This document shows positions 23,170-32,386 of a stretch of 64,000 nt of DNA, in pieces. The translations under genes were made by a program, and so were the position numbers. This DNA is from a virus. A model generated the notes under the pieces. The model searched no databases. It had not been told where the DNA came from and saw only the letters and a program-made list of their open reading frames with translations. The DNA lies in the IMG/VR virus record IMGVR_UViG_3300046820_001050, positions 34,650 through 98,649 of that record. One strand, 5' to 3'. Numbering within the stretch: position 1 is the first letter of the stretch; each line of letters opens with the position of its first letter.

Positions 23170-23175
23170 ATTATA
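23170..23175 (-). promoter_or_regulatory. -10 element placed for a leaderless start
   Basis: Minus strand TAGG-TATAAT, seven bases before the ATG at 23162. No Shine-Dalgarno lies between it and the start codon. It overlaps the region where the helicase gene ends at 23177. Confidence 0.5.
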
Positions 23176-23176
23176 C

Positions 23177-24397
23177 CTACTTATCTTCATAGTCTTTATA
23201 TCTGTAGTATCCCTTGTCAAAATCGACCTGCACAAGGAAATCTCCCATAAATCCATTACGGTTCTTTCTAAATGCACACTCAATGATGTCGCTATTAGAG
23301 GCTCTTCCCAAAGCAATAACCCAGTCAGCATCATAGGCAATTTGTCTTGACCAAGCAGTCTGTCCAAGTGTTGGTACTCCGCTTAGGTCATTAACATCAT
23401 CTGGTGTAGCAGATGAGATAGCAATAATAGGAACTTCTTCACCAATAGCCATAAGTTTAAGTTCTCGTGAAAGGTTCTTCATTCTTACCGTTTCATTATC
23501 TGACTTCTGATTAGGAGCCATCAACTGTAGGTAGTCTACAATTACAAAGTCTGGCTTATACTGATCAATCTTTCCACGAAGGACAGATGGGTTGATTTCT
23601 CCACCTTGATCATTTGAGATGATGTGAAACTCTGGCTTGCCCTTTAGATGTCTTTCATGCCATGCCTTAAGTGTGTCTAACTCAACATCTCCGTTAGATA
23701 GTTTTCTATGTGACCAAAGACCTTCTCCCATAATTGTGAATACACGATTACGAACTTCTGTTTCAGACATCTCAAGCGAGATTACGAGTGGTGTCTTTCC
23801 CTGCTTCCAAGCCTGTACAGCGAAGTATAGAGCCATCCATGACTTTCCTATACCTGGATATGCTAAGAAAACTCCTAACTGCCCTGGCATAATTCCAGAT
23901 GGAAGATAGTTATCAAACCCTGGAAGATTAGTTTTAATGCCAACATGTCCTGCTGCTTGCTGAATCTTTAAGTTTTCAAAGTATGCAATTGCAGATTCAA
24001 GGTCTGTAACATCGATGTCTCGGATTGCAGAAGTGTTTTTCTTTAACTCTGATGTTTGTGTAATTAAATCATTTAATGCAACATTGCCCTGATTATTCTG
24101 AACATTGGTTGCTGCTGATCTTAGAATATCTTTAAGGCTATCATTTAGATATTCTCCCTGTAACTCTTCAAGGTGATGCTTTGTTGCACCGACATTATCT
24201 ATTGGAGAAAAATCTCTAAACTTTTCTGTTACAAGTTCTGCAGGAGGAAGAGACTTATTATTTTCAAAGTAAAGCCTAATGAAGTTCCAGATATCTCCGT
24301 GTGTTCTAAGAAGGTTATCTACATTTGCCTGTAAAAGAACATGGATCTGCTTATCCTGAAGAACTGCAGTAATTAGTTTGGACTCTGTATTATTCAC
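23177..24397 (-). CDS. DnaB-like replicative helicase
   Basis: 406 residues, starting at GTG (24395-24397). The N-terminal domain is short and helical. The RecA-like core has Walker A AYPGIGKSW (179-187), the conserved LVISLEMSETEV strand, Walker B FVIVDYLQLM and SRELKLMAIGEEVPIIAISS. The C-terminal GFMGDFLVQVDF matches the end of DnaB-type helicases. It would unwind the fork as a hexamer and pair with the encoded primase. It overlaps the preceding small gene by eight bases. Confidence 0.9.
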   Translation of the reverse strand: MNNTESKLITAVLQDKQIHVLLQANVDNLLRTHGDIWNFIRLYFENNKSLPPAELVTEKFRDFSPIDNVGATKHHLEELQGEYLNDSLKDILRSAATNVQNNQGNVALNDLITQTSELKKNTSAIRDIDVTDLESAIAYFENLKIQQAAGHVGIKTNLPGFDNYLPSGIMPGQLGVFLAYPGIGKSWMALYFAVQAWKQGKTPLVISLEMSETEVRNRVFTIMGEGLWSHRKLSNGDVELDTLKAWHERHLKGKPEFHIISNDQGGEINPSVLRGKIDQYKPDFVIVDYLQLMAPNQKSDNETVRMKNLSRELKLMAIGEEVPIIAISSATPDDVNDLSGVPTLGQTAWSRQIAYDADWVIALGRASNSDIIECAFRKNRNGFMGDFLVQVDFDKGYYRYKDYEDK

Positions 24398-24698
24398 TTA
24401 GCCACTCCTTAGCCATTCTTCTACGCTCTGCTCTCTCTTCGTCGTCTCTTTTTTTATCTTTTTGTGCCTGCAATATTTTTTCTGCGTTGTATGCAAAGTA
24501 GTTCCATGATGGATTCTCTGAAACCTTAAAGTAATACTCAAGTATATCGTAACAGCCAGATAGTCCGTATGACTCTACAAGGCCATCAGAGGCCCACTGC
24601 TCTACGTTTAGATTCAGAGATGGCTTTGATTCGTACCTTGCGGTATGATACTTACTGTATCTTGAAAGCAAAGCCATACGGTCTTTGCGTTCAGCCAT
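24390..24698 (-). CDS. Small protein upstream of the helicase (possible loader or accessory)
   Basis: 102 residues, highly charged. It begins MAERKDRMALLSRYSKYHTA, has a tryptophan-containing middle (VEQWASDGLVESYG), and ends in a basic/acidic helix (KKRDDEERAERRRMAKEW). No nucleotide-binding motif is present, so it is not a DnaC-type ATPase. Translational coupling with the helicase gene (eight-base overlap) is the only hint that it works with the helicase, as small loaders of other phages do. Function unknown. Confidence 0.5.
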   Translation of the reverse strand: MAERKDRMALLSRYSKYHTARYESKPSLNLNVEQWASDGLVESYGLSGCYDILEYYFKVSENPSWNYFAYNAEKILQAQKDKKRDDEERAERRRMAKEWLSE

Positions 24699-24904
24699 TA
24701 CTCGTTGATTTCAGACTTTGCTTCGTTAATCTTTTCAGTTAACTTGTCTTCAACAAACTTATAGACTCGCTCAAATGCTTGGTCTGGGCTTTCACCATTC
24801 CGTCTTGAGTCAACAACTCCAAGGTCAAGTCTTAGTGATTGAAAATTGCCAAGGTTAAGTGTATATCCTAATGTAACAGATATCTTTGTGTCTTCGTTTT
24901 CCAT
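24698..24904 (-). CDS. Conserved small phage protein
   Basis: 68 residues from the ATG at 24904 (MENEDTKISVTLGYTLNLG), preceded by GAAAGG and lying 13 bases after the previous stop. Longer starts at 24955 and 24985 would overlap the MerR-like gene. The N-terminal half is a beta hairpin (LGNFQSLRLDLGVVDSRR) and the C-terminal half a charged helix. The SVTLGYTLNLGNFQS pattern recurs in actinobacteriophage proteins of unknown role, by recollection. It shares one base with the next gene. Confidence 0.55.
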   Translation of the reverse strand: MENEDTKISVTLGYTLNLGNFQSLRLDLGVVDSRRNGESPDQAFERVYKFVEDKLTEKINEAKSEINE

Positions 24905-24917
24905 TTCATACCTTTCG

Positions 24918-25460
24918 TTAAATAGATTCAGACCAGATTGGAATGAATCGACCATCTTCAGTTCTCGTATATGTAAGTATACCATCGCCCATTCTTCGTG
25001 TCAACTCTTGTTTGCTGGGCGTAATATCATTTGTAATTAAATTATCTTTTCTTGGTCTACCAATATGGTACGTAGCAAGTATATCACGAATCTCTCTTAC
25101 TTGCGATTCTGAGTAATATGATCTTACTTGGAAGCCTCTTGCTCCACCTTTTTGAGATCCCATTGGGAAAGGAATAACTCCTCGTCTCATTAGTGATGGC
25201 ATATATTTTTTATGACGATTAACTAAATCAGCAGTCTCTCTAACCGTGTATGCTCTTTCACGTTTCTTTTTAAAATCAGAAATTAAACAACTTTCAATTT
25301 GATCTTTAGTGATATTATAAACAGACATAATTCCATTAGACTTATTGAGATGATGTATTCTTACTAAGTCTCCATTTAAGAACCAAACCTTTTTATTCCC
25401 TGGAATTACAGGGAGGACATTGTAGCCTTCGCTCTCAATACTTCCCTTTTTAACAGCCAT
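24918..25460 (-). CDS. MerR-like helix-turn-helix DNA-binding protein
   Basis: 180 residues. The middle contains RAYTVRETADLVNRHKKYMP, a MerR/excisionase-like winged helix, followed by a basic loop and AYYSES-like QVRSYYSESQVREIRDIL. The C-terminal block, with HIGRPRKDNLITNDITPSKQ, LTRRMGDGILTYTRTEDGRF and IPIW, is very similar to a protein common in actinobacteriophages and annotated there as MerR-like, by recollection. It probably regulates transcription or replication. The gene sits between tail genes and the replication block, a position suited to a switch protein, but no target site is identified. Confidence 0.75.
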   Translation of the reverse strand: MAVKKGSIESEGYNVLPVIPGNKKVWFLNGDLVRIHHLNKSNGIMSVYNITKDQIESCLISDFKKKRERAYTVRETADLVNRHKKYMPSLMRRGVIPFPMGSQKGGARGFQVRSYYSESQVREIRDILATYHIGRPRKDNLITNDITPSKQELTRRMGDGILTYTRTEDGRFIPIWSESI

Positions 25461-25597
25461 GACCCCTCCGTAGAACTTTCTGGTGGGTTATAAAAGTTTC
25501 GTGATCCACAAGACATGCAGTATGTTTCAAGGTGGCCGACTGTGCTGTATTGTCTATCAAGAAACATTCTCCCTTTGCATTTTATACACGTTAGCAT
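25406..25597 (-). CDS. Small zinc-ribbon protein
   Basis: 63 residues with two CxxC knuckles: C4-x-x-C7 (LTCIKCKGRMFLDRQYS) and C27-x-x-C30 (TYCMSCGSRNF), a single four-cysteine ribbon. The C-terminal half is helical and basic. Such proteins often sit before MerR-like genes in actinobacteriophages. It overlaps the MerR-like gene by 55 bases in another frame and abuts the tail gene before it by one base. Function unknown. Confidence 0.7.
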   Translation of the reverse strand: MLTCIKCKGRMFLDRQYSTVGHLETYCMSCGSRNFYNPPESSTEGSWLLKREVLRAKATMSSL

Positions 25598-26040
25598 TAG
25601 TTTGGTACGCCAATGATAATAAGATTAACATCAACAGACACATCTCCAGAGGTGTTAAATCTAACGACCCCTTCAAGACCTGAAGTTGTTACGCTCTTAA
25701 GAACAACCGTTACATTTTTACCAGCAACTGTGTTTCCAGTATTAATTGGTGTGGCTGTTGCAATTGGGGAGTACTTAAACTCTCCTGGGAAAGAATATGT
25801 AAAGGATTTTTCCTCACCTGCTGTTATAGTCCCGCTATTAACAACACGAACATATCCACCAATTACTCTTGCCTCTGTTGCTTTAATGTTTTGCTTACCA
25901 GCGTTAGGAGTGTCTATAGAAGTATACTTATAGGTTGATGGAGATATTGCTGTTGACAATTCATTGACTGCCTGGGCCAACTGAGAAATATAAGTAACAT
26001 CTAAAGGTTGTCCTCTTTCGGGTAAAGGTATTTTTGCCAT
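25597..26040 (-). CDS. Small structural/tail-tip protein candidate
   Basis: 147 residues. A helical N-terminus (GQPLDVTYISQLAQAVNELS) is followed by Thr/Val-rich beta sequence (KSFTYSFPGEFKYSPIATATP). This is typical of phage tail accessory or receptor-binding proteins and of short head-fibre-like domains. No enzyme motif is seen. It is the last gene of the tail block. A TGGTATAAT element lies 9 bases before its ATG and no Shine-Dalgarno is seen, so it may be expressed separately from the tail genes. Confidence 0.5.
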   Translation of the reverse strand: MAKIPLPERGQPLDVTYISQLAQAVNELSTAISPSTYKYTSIDTPNAGKQNIKATEARVIGGYVRVVNSGTITAGEEKSFTYSFPGEFKYSPIATATPINTGNTVAGKNVTVVLKSVTTSGLEGVVRFNTSGDVSVDVNLIIIGVPN

Positions 26041-26049
26041 GGTTATATA

Positions 26050-26058
26050 ATTATACCA
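26050..26058 (-). promoter_or_regulatory. Extended -10 element, near-leaderless start
   Basis: Minus strand TGGTATAAT, 9 bases before the ATG at 26040. The predicted leader is 0-3 bases and no Shine-Dalgarno is present. Confidence 0.55.
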
Positions 26059-26490
26059 CTAAACCGCTATTGGCGATGAGGTAAATAATGCAGCCCCAGA
26101 GAAATATTGCTTAGGATATGTTGGAAGTTGCACAGCAACACGCAGAGTTGAGACTGAATCTGCAATCAAGGTTGAAAACTGGGTTGATGATGAACTTGAT
26201 ATGTATGCCCAATCAGCACTATCTAATTTAAAATAAATATCATATTGCTTAATTGCTGAGCCTGTAGGCTGCTTCCAAACCATATTTACTACATTTGCAG
26301 TTACCGTTACAGAACATTCTAATTGCTCTGGAGATGGATTTGATACATAATAATATGGCGACCAATGAGAGGATCTGTTCTTGTCTTCTGAGATTATTCT
26401 ATATCTTACAGAGTGCTTCTGTGTGGTTCCATTAAATGCTGGAAGATCTTCCTTTTTGATAACTACCTTTTTTATTTGTGAGTCTGCCAC
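26059..26490 (-). CDS. Fibronectin III-like minor tail protein
   Basis: 143 residues, starting at GTG (26488-26490). After a short basic N-terminus it contains one FN3-like beta sandwich: YRIISEDKNRSSHWSP, NMVWKQPTGSAIKQYDIYF and the final strand TLRVAVQLPTYPKQ. Such domains decorate tail tips. It is co-translated with the preceding tail gene (one-base overlap). Its exact position on the tail cannot be inferred. Confidence 0.6.
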   Translation of the reverse strand: MADSQIKKVVIKKEDLPAFNGTTQKHSVRYRIISEDKNRSSHWSPYYYVSNPSPEQLECSVTVTANVVNMVWKQPTGSAIKQYDIYFKLDSADWAYISSSSSTQFSTLIADSVSTLRVAVQLPTYPKQYFSGAALFTSSPIAV

Positions 26491-27608
26491 TATAGAACAT
26501 CCATCCCAAACCTAAACTCAATATGATTAGTTGTATTAGCAGTCTTAGTAATCGTCTCTGCATTTTTATTTTTAATGACTGAGTATCCTGTTAAACCATA
26601 GACTGGGTTTGAAGATGTAGTATTTTCTAATCGCAACGCATCTAAGCATACGTAGTAATCATTTGATACTGCGCCATTCTTAATTACTGCAACATAAAAC
26701 TTTACAACATCAACTACGCTCCAAGTAAAACCATTGCTCTTGTATAAATCTTGGAATGACTTCTGTGAAACAAAATATCTGTTAGTTGCAAAATCTATAC
26801 CAGCATCAGACTCTTTAACTACTGTCTCAAACCTTGCCCATTCTCCAGTTCCATGAACATCAGACTCTGCAAACTCTATCATTATTCTAACCTCATCTGG
26901 CTGAACATTTGATTCTCCGTCTTTGTTGACTACAGAAAATGCAAGTCTGAGATCATCTGTTGGTGCATTCTTATTAAAGTCAAGTGCTGCGCCAGTAAGG
27001 TGTATATGCTTTGAGGCAGGTGGAACAACTAAATGGCCACCAGATACAGAAAGATTTGTCATATCTCCTCTTATAACCATAATGTTATTTAAGAATCTGC
27101 ATCTTTCATACCTGTTCACACGTTCTTGGTTTGTAAAAATCTTGTTGTTTGCATTTGTTTGAAACACTTGATCCGTAATATTGATAATGTTGTCGTCTGA
27201 ATCTAACGGTGTATAGTATACGGGAATCGCTGTTGCTGTTGTTGTTCCATGGTATTCCCAGTTTTCATTTGAAGTAAATGAATAAATGTTCTTGCTATCA
27301 TATGCTCCTGCTGTTGGATTTGATCCCGCAGACCAAACACCAACCTCTGTAATCTCATATCTTTCTGCCGTAGGAAGTTCTGCAGTAAAGACTATCTTTG
27401 ACTGTCCGCCCTCTGTAACATAGCCACGAGATGTAATTGGCACACGAAACATTTCAAAATCTAATGCTTGTTTGCCTGAGTAGTCTCCAAGAGTTGCGTC
27501 TGTGTTTAGTGGCTTTGCTCCACAGCCTATGGCAATATATGAAGCATATGCAGGTGCTTGACCTACAAGATACTTTGCCAGAATGTTCTTACCTGTATTA
27601 GTTATCAT
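26490..27608 (-). CDS. Minor tail / tail-tip protein
   Basis: 372 residues. The N-terminus MITNTGKNILAKYLVGQAPA and the following YIAIGCG...Y..PLDFEMFRVPI region resemble phage proteins that attach to the distal tail. The rest is beta-rich (VVPPASKHIHLTGAALDFNK, RFETVVKESDAG) and looks like a carbohydrate-binding-type sandwich at about residues 170-330. No enzymatic motif. It lies between minor tail genes, three bases after the previous stop. Confidence 0.55.
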   Translation of the reverse strand: MITNTGKNILAKYLVGQAPAYASYIAIGCGAKPLNTDATLGDYSGKQALDFEMFRVPITSRGYVTEGGQSKIVFTAELPTAERYEITEVGVWSAGSNPTAGAYDSKNIYSFTSNENWEYHGTTTATAIPVYYTPLDSDDNIINITDQVFQTNANNKIFTNQERVNRYERCRFLNNIMVIRGDMTNLSVSGGHLVVPPASKHIHLTGAALDFNKNAPTDDLRLAFSVVNKDGESNVQPDEVRIMIEFAESDVHGTGEWARFETVVKESDAGIDFATNRYFVSQKSFQDLYKSNGFTWSVVDVVKFYVAVIKNGAVSNDYYVCLDALRLENTTSSNPVYGLTGYSVIKNKNAETITKTANTTNHIEFRFGMDVL

Positions 27609-27611
27609 TTT

Positions 27612-28106
27612 TTATACCGCCCCATATATTGTACCATTAAGTATCTCACCGTTGTTTACTATTTGAACCTCTATTTGCTCATCTGAATCAAGGTTAGTTA
27701 CATTGATTACCAAGTCACCTGTTGCTTGATCTATATAGACTATCTGTCCAGCAGGTCCTGAGCCTACTGATGGTATCTTGTTCTCAAGTCTAATTGGAAA
27801 GTTCTTAAAATAAGTATCTGCTGTGTTCTCAAGTTTAATTATATTGTTAGGGTTGTATTCTAAGTAAAGGCTTTGCAGGTTTTTAATTGGGCTATACAAA
27901 ACATCCTGTCCATTAATGATGTCATTTCTTGATATGTTAATTAATTCTTGGCCTCCTATATTTTCAAATATAAGATCTGACATAATATCAATTTCAAGTG
28001 GTGGGTTGCTAAGAGCAATCAAGGAAGGAGTTGCAACCTTAACCGCTGGATTAACTACTGGCTTTGCCTGGGACGCTGGTTGATTTGCTACTGAATCAGT
28101 TGCCAT
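27612..28106 (-). CDS. Small tail protein
   Basis: 164 residues. An Ala/Pro/Val-rich N-terminal linker (QPASQAKPVVNPAVKVATP) leads to a leucine-rich segment (SDLIFENIGGQELINISRND) and a C-terminal beta region with PIRLENKIPSVGSGPAGQ and VYIDQATGDLVINVTNL. This fits a small minor tail or chaperone-like component between the large tail-tip protein and the next tail gene. Not otherwise recognised. Confidence 0.5.
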   Translation of the reverse strand: MATDSVANQPASQAKPVVNPAVKVATPSLIALSNPPLEIDIMSDLIFENIGGQELINISRNDIINGQDVLYSPIKNLQSLYLEYNPNNIIKLENTADTYFKNFPIRLENKIPSVGSGPAGQIVYIDQATGDLVINVTNLDSDEQIEVQIVNNGEILNGTIYGAV

Positions 28107-31100
28107 TAAACTACCTCACTTAAAAATAATGTCATTTCTGGACCATCTTTTTCTTTAGAATATTCTATATTATATACCACAAACCTTGCGTCTTTAGATC
28201 CGATCTTATCTATTTGATTTTCAACGTAGTCAACAGATACAATGTCTCCAAGTTGAATCATTGGGTTTGCAAAAACCTTAACGCCTATAGACTTTCTTGG
28301 CTTCATTATTTTTTTAATTACCCAAGCCAAAAGGTTTTCTGCGTCATCGTGTGACTGAATATATGGAGCCTCTAATGAAAAATCCTTTTTGCCATAAGTC
28401 ATGCGACTTAATTTTATGTCCTCATAATCTTTTGCAATTTTATTAGGATATGATACTAGCGAATTACCAACAAACTGTGGGTCTGCTAAATTGCTATTCT
28501 TTGAAAAGTATTCGTCAACAGTAAGATCGTTGTTTGATTGCTGAGTAAATGTAATGCCTTGAATTCTTAGATAGTTTCCGCTTGTCTCATCAAGGCTGAG
28601 TGCTGTGTCTGTAGAATTAAATATTAAAAATTCTGCTCCATATGCCCCTGCTCTAAATCCTGAAATAGCATAACCCTTTAATCTATTAAATGTTGGAGAT
28701 AACTTTGCATACAAAGCAGGATATGCCTTGTCATATTTAAAATTAAATGATGCTGCTTCTCTCATTATTGTTCCAAACTCTTCAAAGTACATGCTAAACT
28801 TTGGAGGCTCAGCAGAACTAATACCAGTAAGATAGGTTGATTGAACTGCACCTGACATGGCGTATTTCATAAATGAATCGTTTGCATTTATTTCAGAATC
28901 TCCAAATGCTGAACTAATCGGTGCATCAATTTGAAACGCTGTATTTTGTGAATAGTTGTTTGCCAATGCATAGATATTTTCAAACATAACTCTTGAAGAT
29001 CCACGAACAAACAATGACATATTGTTATATATTGGAAGCGGGTCAGTGTCATCTATTGTAGCGATTAGGTTATTGTTTAGATACAGAAAGAACCTTCTGC
29101 GTGAGCCTATCTCTTGATACTCAACTGCTAAGTCATATACTGTTGGGTTTTCTTCTGCAGCCATTCTGTACTGTCCCGTGAATTTTCCATCGTCTACAAT
29201 TATGTTTGTAAGTCCTTCATACAGTTTTACTGGCACTGCAGATGTAGTTGCTGTTCCAGTAGTAGCAGCCTTTAGTTTATAGAATATAACATTATGAACA
29301 TTGTCTTGCTCAGAATTATTAAGGTTGTTTGCTCCCAGCGCAATGATTTCAAAATAGTATCCGTTGTTTGTTTCTGGGTTTATCATAACACCAAGACCAC
29401 CTGAGCCACCAACAATGCTTATGTTCTTGTCTGGAGTAGTTCCTGGAACAGTGTAGTAAGTAGATCCACCTACTGGTGTCTGACCACGATTAATATCATT
29501 TTCAATTTTACCAACAATTCTCATTCTAGTTCCAAAGTGCTTATACTTATTTGCTAATGGCTTATACACATATGATATAAAATCAATTGGTGACTCTGTT
29601 GTTGTAAACCCTGGACCATTCATAATCAAAGCAGAAGACTGGACTGTTCCAGTTTGTGTTGAAAGCATTGCATTAATACTTGTCTCTGCAATATACTTTG
29701 ATGAAAGAAAGTTTTTAATAATACCGTTTCTTGTTGTTTTCTGTGCAAGAGTGTTGCTTAGGCCTGCTGCAAAAACCCTTGTGTCTGGCAATGTTTGATC
29801 TGATTTAAATAAATACTTTGACTCCATTGTGCATCCACGAACATTTGCGTTATCTGACCAGTATGGATTTAGACCAGCAGTATGCAATGTTACTGGAGTT
29901 CCAAACTGTCCTCTTCCATGCTTTGCAACAGGACCATTTTTTAATTTTATAATTCCAGAAACTTCTTCATAGTTTGGCTCAGCGTATATTCTTACTAAGC
30001 CCGTTGGATAAATCTTTCCGTTAAAAGGAAGAGATGAAAAGTACTTATCATATTCCTGAACATTGTTAATCCAAACATCTCCATTACCAGAAATATTATA
30101 TTGAACAGCATCATACTTTATAATCTCTCCATTAGAATAAAAGTATCCATTGTATCTTGTTATCCAGTAAACGCCCTCTCCTAAATCCATAACATTATTA
30201 ACAACTACGTTATTAGAAACATTTGGAACTGTGGCAGAAAGATTAGAATTTAATGGTATTGCGCTTAGCATGTATGTAGACTGGTTTCCAATCTCTCCAT
30301 TAGTAGACTTGGTATTTTCTGTACCTGCAACTTCCCATAAAAGAACTGGTTTATAAATCCAAGTCTTTTCATTATCAATTAGGTTTGCCTGCTTTATGCT
30401 TCCAATAGATCTTTGAATATGTCTTGTTGTATAAACAATCTTTCCATCATTGTAAACATCGTTGTCCTCAGATGTTACCTCTAAAATATTTGCAAGTTTT
30501 GTTTTTGTTCTTTCGTTTTTAACTACTCCAGAATCTTGTGAATCAGAAGATCCGTAAAGAACTATGTCTGTTGGTCTTTGCGCTAATGATGGCATTATAT
30601 AGTTTTTACTCATCATTACAAAATTATTGTACTCGTCAAAAAACATGGCTGTTTGTGTTGAGATTGCTATATCTTCTAATATCTCAGCAACAGTCTTTTC
30701 TGGTGGTATAAAGAAATATGGAATAATTGTTTCTGATTCTCCGTCTACCCTTTTAAATACATAGTTTGAAAATCCTATAGAGTCTAAAAGAAGTGAAACG
30801 GCTGCGCTAACAGATGTGTTTGTTGAAAGAATTTCTGGGGCAGTTTGAGATTCAAAGTAGAAATATAAATCTCTTAGTTCAATAGATACCTGCTTTGAAT
30901 CATTTGATGTTTTTGGAAATCCATCTGAGTACATGGTTTTGATTGGAACGTAGTAGTCAACGCCTGCAACATCCACAATTATCTCGTAAAGTTTTACCTG
31001 TATATTTTTTGATACATACTTTCCAATAATACTGTTTGTGTTGTTTGCATTAAAGGCATCGTCAAAATCAAAGAGTTCAAGTTTACCAGTAGATGCAAGT

Positions 31101-32386
31101 AGTTGTCCAACAGGAAGTCCACTTGCACCAAGGTCTGATGCGCTTTTGTTAACTGAAAAACTCAATACCCTATCTGAAATATCTGCTGATAGTCTAGAAG
31201 ACATTTCAATTAAATCAAATGTTGAGTCAAACTTATTCATGCTTTCAACCACGATTCTAATTCCAGAAATATATTCAAACTCTTTATATTTTTTAGCAGT
31301 ACCAGAGTTGTAGTATTTTGGAGATGTTAAATCAGTTACAAAGTTTGTTAGACTGTCTACAGAACTTTCTTCAAGTTTCCAACCATATGTTGGAGTAAAA
31401 GTTTTCCATTCAGAATCGTACCAGATATAATACGTACCAAGTTCCCCATCATTTTGTATTACTAAAAATGAATGTCCTTCTTCTGCAGTATCTGGTCTAA
31501 GAGTTACAGAAGGTAGTTCTCCTTTAAAAATAAATATATCTGAATATAACTTAGGAACTATGAGGCCATAGGAAAGTTCAACATATCCGTCAGACTTGAT
31601 GATGTCTGTTCCATCTTTTCTTTTATCTTTGTCTGTAAACGATACAGCATCTACCCAGTTGTTATTCTTTAAAACCTGAATCTTCCATCTATCTGGAGTT
31701 GTTTTATTTGTATCACCAAAGTATGGATCTAAAAATGTATCTGCTGAGTTTGAAAATGTTCCATAATCAAGTTCTCCAACATTAGTTTGCATCTTTACAA
31801 TAACTCTATTTGCTGGCACTTGCTGCTTGTACACAACAAATGGGGCAGTGTCTTCTATTCTGTGTCTTCCATTTATAGTCTTATTTGCAACACCATACTC
31901 AATTTTATTTTCAGTTCTAAAAGATGTCCAGTATTTAAATGGGTCATTCTTGTCTGGCATATAGTATCTTGGTCTTTTTGCCATATTAATATTTGGGTTG
32001 TGCAAGTATCTACCGTTTAAATATGTTGCTTTATTAATTCCAGATCTTGGTCTTTGAGGTTTTAAACAATCTTCCAAAGAGTAAAGCATCTTTAACTTTT
32101 CTTTATAAGCAGTAAGAGTCGTTGGCTCTCCATTATCATCAAAGCCACCATCAATTTTTACATCTGCATCTGTTGCTCCAGTGTAATAGTTTCCAGCATC
32201 TGCTTGATCAAAGGTGTTTGGAATTCCTCTATATGGAGAATCTTGGCTGGTTGGTCTATATCTATAGTTTCCAACAGTAGAGATGTTTGATGGTATGTTC
32301 ATGTTCCATTCAACTACAACTGCAGATTGTGTTTTTACAGAAGAACTTGTCTCTAAATGATTTTGTAATTCTTTACCCTGAAACAT
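28106..32386 (-). CDS. Large minor tail protein / tail-tip hub
   Basis: 1426 residues from the ATG at 32386, which overlaps the previous stop (TAATG). Extending to 32419 has no support. The middle (about 430-640) contains a gp27/Tal-like hub region, with SFSVNKSASDLG, VDVAGVDYYVPIKT and a segment ending FVMMSKNYIMP. A concanavalin-like stretch follows (about 920-1130, with YYFEIIALGANN and RRFFLYLNNNLIATI). The C-terminus, with KVFANPMIQLGDIVSVDY then DARFVVYNIEYS, is typical of phage tail-hub proteins. Following the tape measure and a Dit-like protein, it probably forms the tail-tip hub and may carry receptor-binding modules. Confidence 0.7.
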   Translation of the reverse strand: MFQGKELQNHLETSSSVKTQSAVVVEWNMNIPSNISTVGNYRYRPTSQDSPYRGIPNTFDQADAGNYYTGATDADVKIDGGFDDNGEPTTLTAYKEKLKMLYSLEDCLKPQRPRSGINKATYLNGRYLHNPNINMAKRPRYYMPDKNDPFKYWTSFRTENKIEYGVANKTINGRHRIEDTAPFVVYKQQVPANRVIVKMQTNVGELDYGTFSNSADTFLDPYFGDTNKTTPDRWKIQVLKNNNWVDAVSFTDKDKRKDGTDIIKSDGYVELSYGLIVPKLYSDIFIFKGELPSVTLRPDTAEEGHSFLVIQNDGELGTYYIWYDSEWKTFTPTYGWKLEESSVDSLTNFVTDLTSPKYYNSGTAKKYKEFEYISGIRIVVESMNKFDSTFDLIEMSSRLSADISDRVLSFSVNKSASDLGASGLPVGQLLASTGKLELFDFDDAFNANNTNSIIGKYVSKNIQVKLYEIIVDVAGVDYYVPIKTMYSDGFPKTSNDSKQVSIELRDLYFYFESQTAPEILSTNTSVSAAVSLLLDSIGFSNYVFKRVDGESETIIPYFFIPPEKTVAEILEDIAISTQTAMFFDEYNNFVMMSKNYIMPSLAQRPTDIVLYGSSDSQDSGVVKNERTKTKLANILEVTSEDNDVYNDGKIVYTTRHIQRSIGSIKQANLIDNEKTWIYKPVLLWEVAGTENTKSTNGEIGNQSTYMLSAIPLNSNLSATVPNVSNNVVVNNVMDLGEGVYWITRYNGYFYSNGEIIKYDAVQYNISGNGDVWINNVQEYDKYFSSLPFNGKIYPTGLVRIYAEPNYEEVSGIIKLKNGPVAKHGRGQFGTPVTLHTAGLNPYWSDNANVRGCTMESKYLFKSDQTLPDTRVFAAGLSNTLAQKTTRNGIIKNFLSSKYIAETSINAMLSTQTGTVQSSALIMNGPGFTTTESPIDFISYVYKPLANKYKHFGTRMRIVGKIENDINRGQTPVGGSTYYTVPGTTPDKNISIVGGSGGLGVMINPETNNGYYFEIIALGANNLNNSEQDNVHNVIFYKLKAATTGTATTSAVPVKLYEGLTNIIVDDGKFTGQYRMAAEENPTVYDLAVEYQEIGSRRRFFLYLNNNLIATIDDTDPLPIYNNMSLFVRGSSRVMFENIYALANNYSQNTAFQIDAPISSAFGDSEINANDSFMKYAMSGAVQSTYLTGISSAEPPKFSMYFEEFGTIMREAASFNFKYDKAYPALYAKLSPTFNRLKGYAISGFRAGAYGAEFLIFNSTDTALSLDETSGNYLRIQGITFTQQSNNDLTVDEYFSKNSNLADPQFVGNSLVSYPNKIAKDYEDIKLSRMTYGKKDFSLEAPYIQSHDDAENLLAWVIKKIMKPRKSIGVKVFANPMIQLGDIVSVDYVENQIDKIGSKDARFVVYNIEYSKEKDGPEMTLFLSEVV

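Noticed and set aside
24976-24984. TGGTATACT element inside the MerR-like gene.
   Set aside because: It is formed by codons of the conserved GDGILTYTRTE segment. It could act as a promoter for the gene starting at 24904, but coding constraint explains it equally well, so it is not listed as a promoter.
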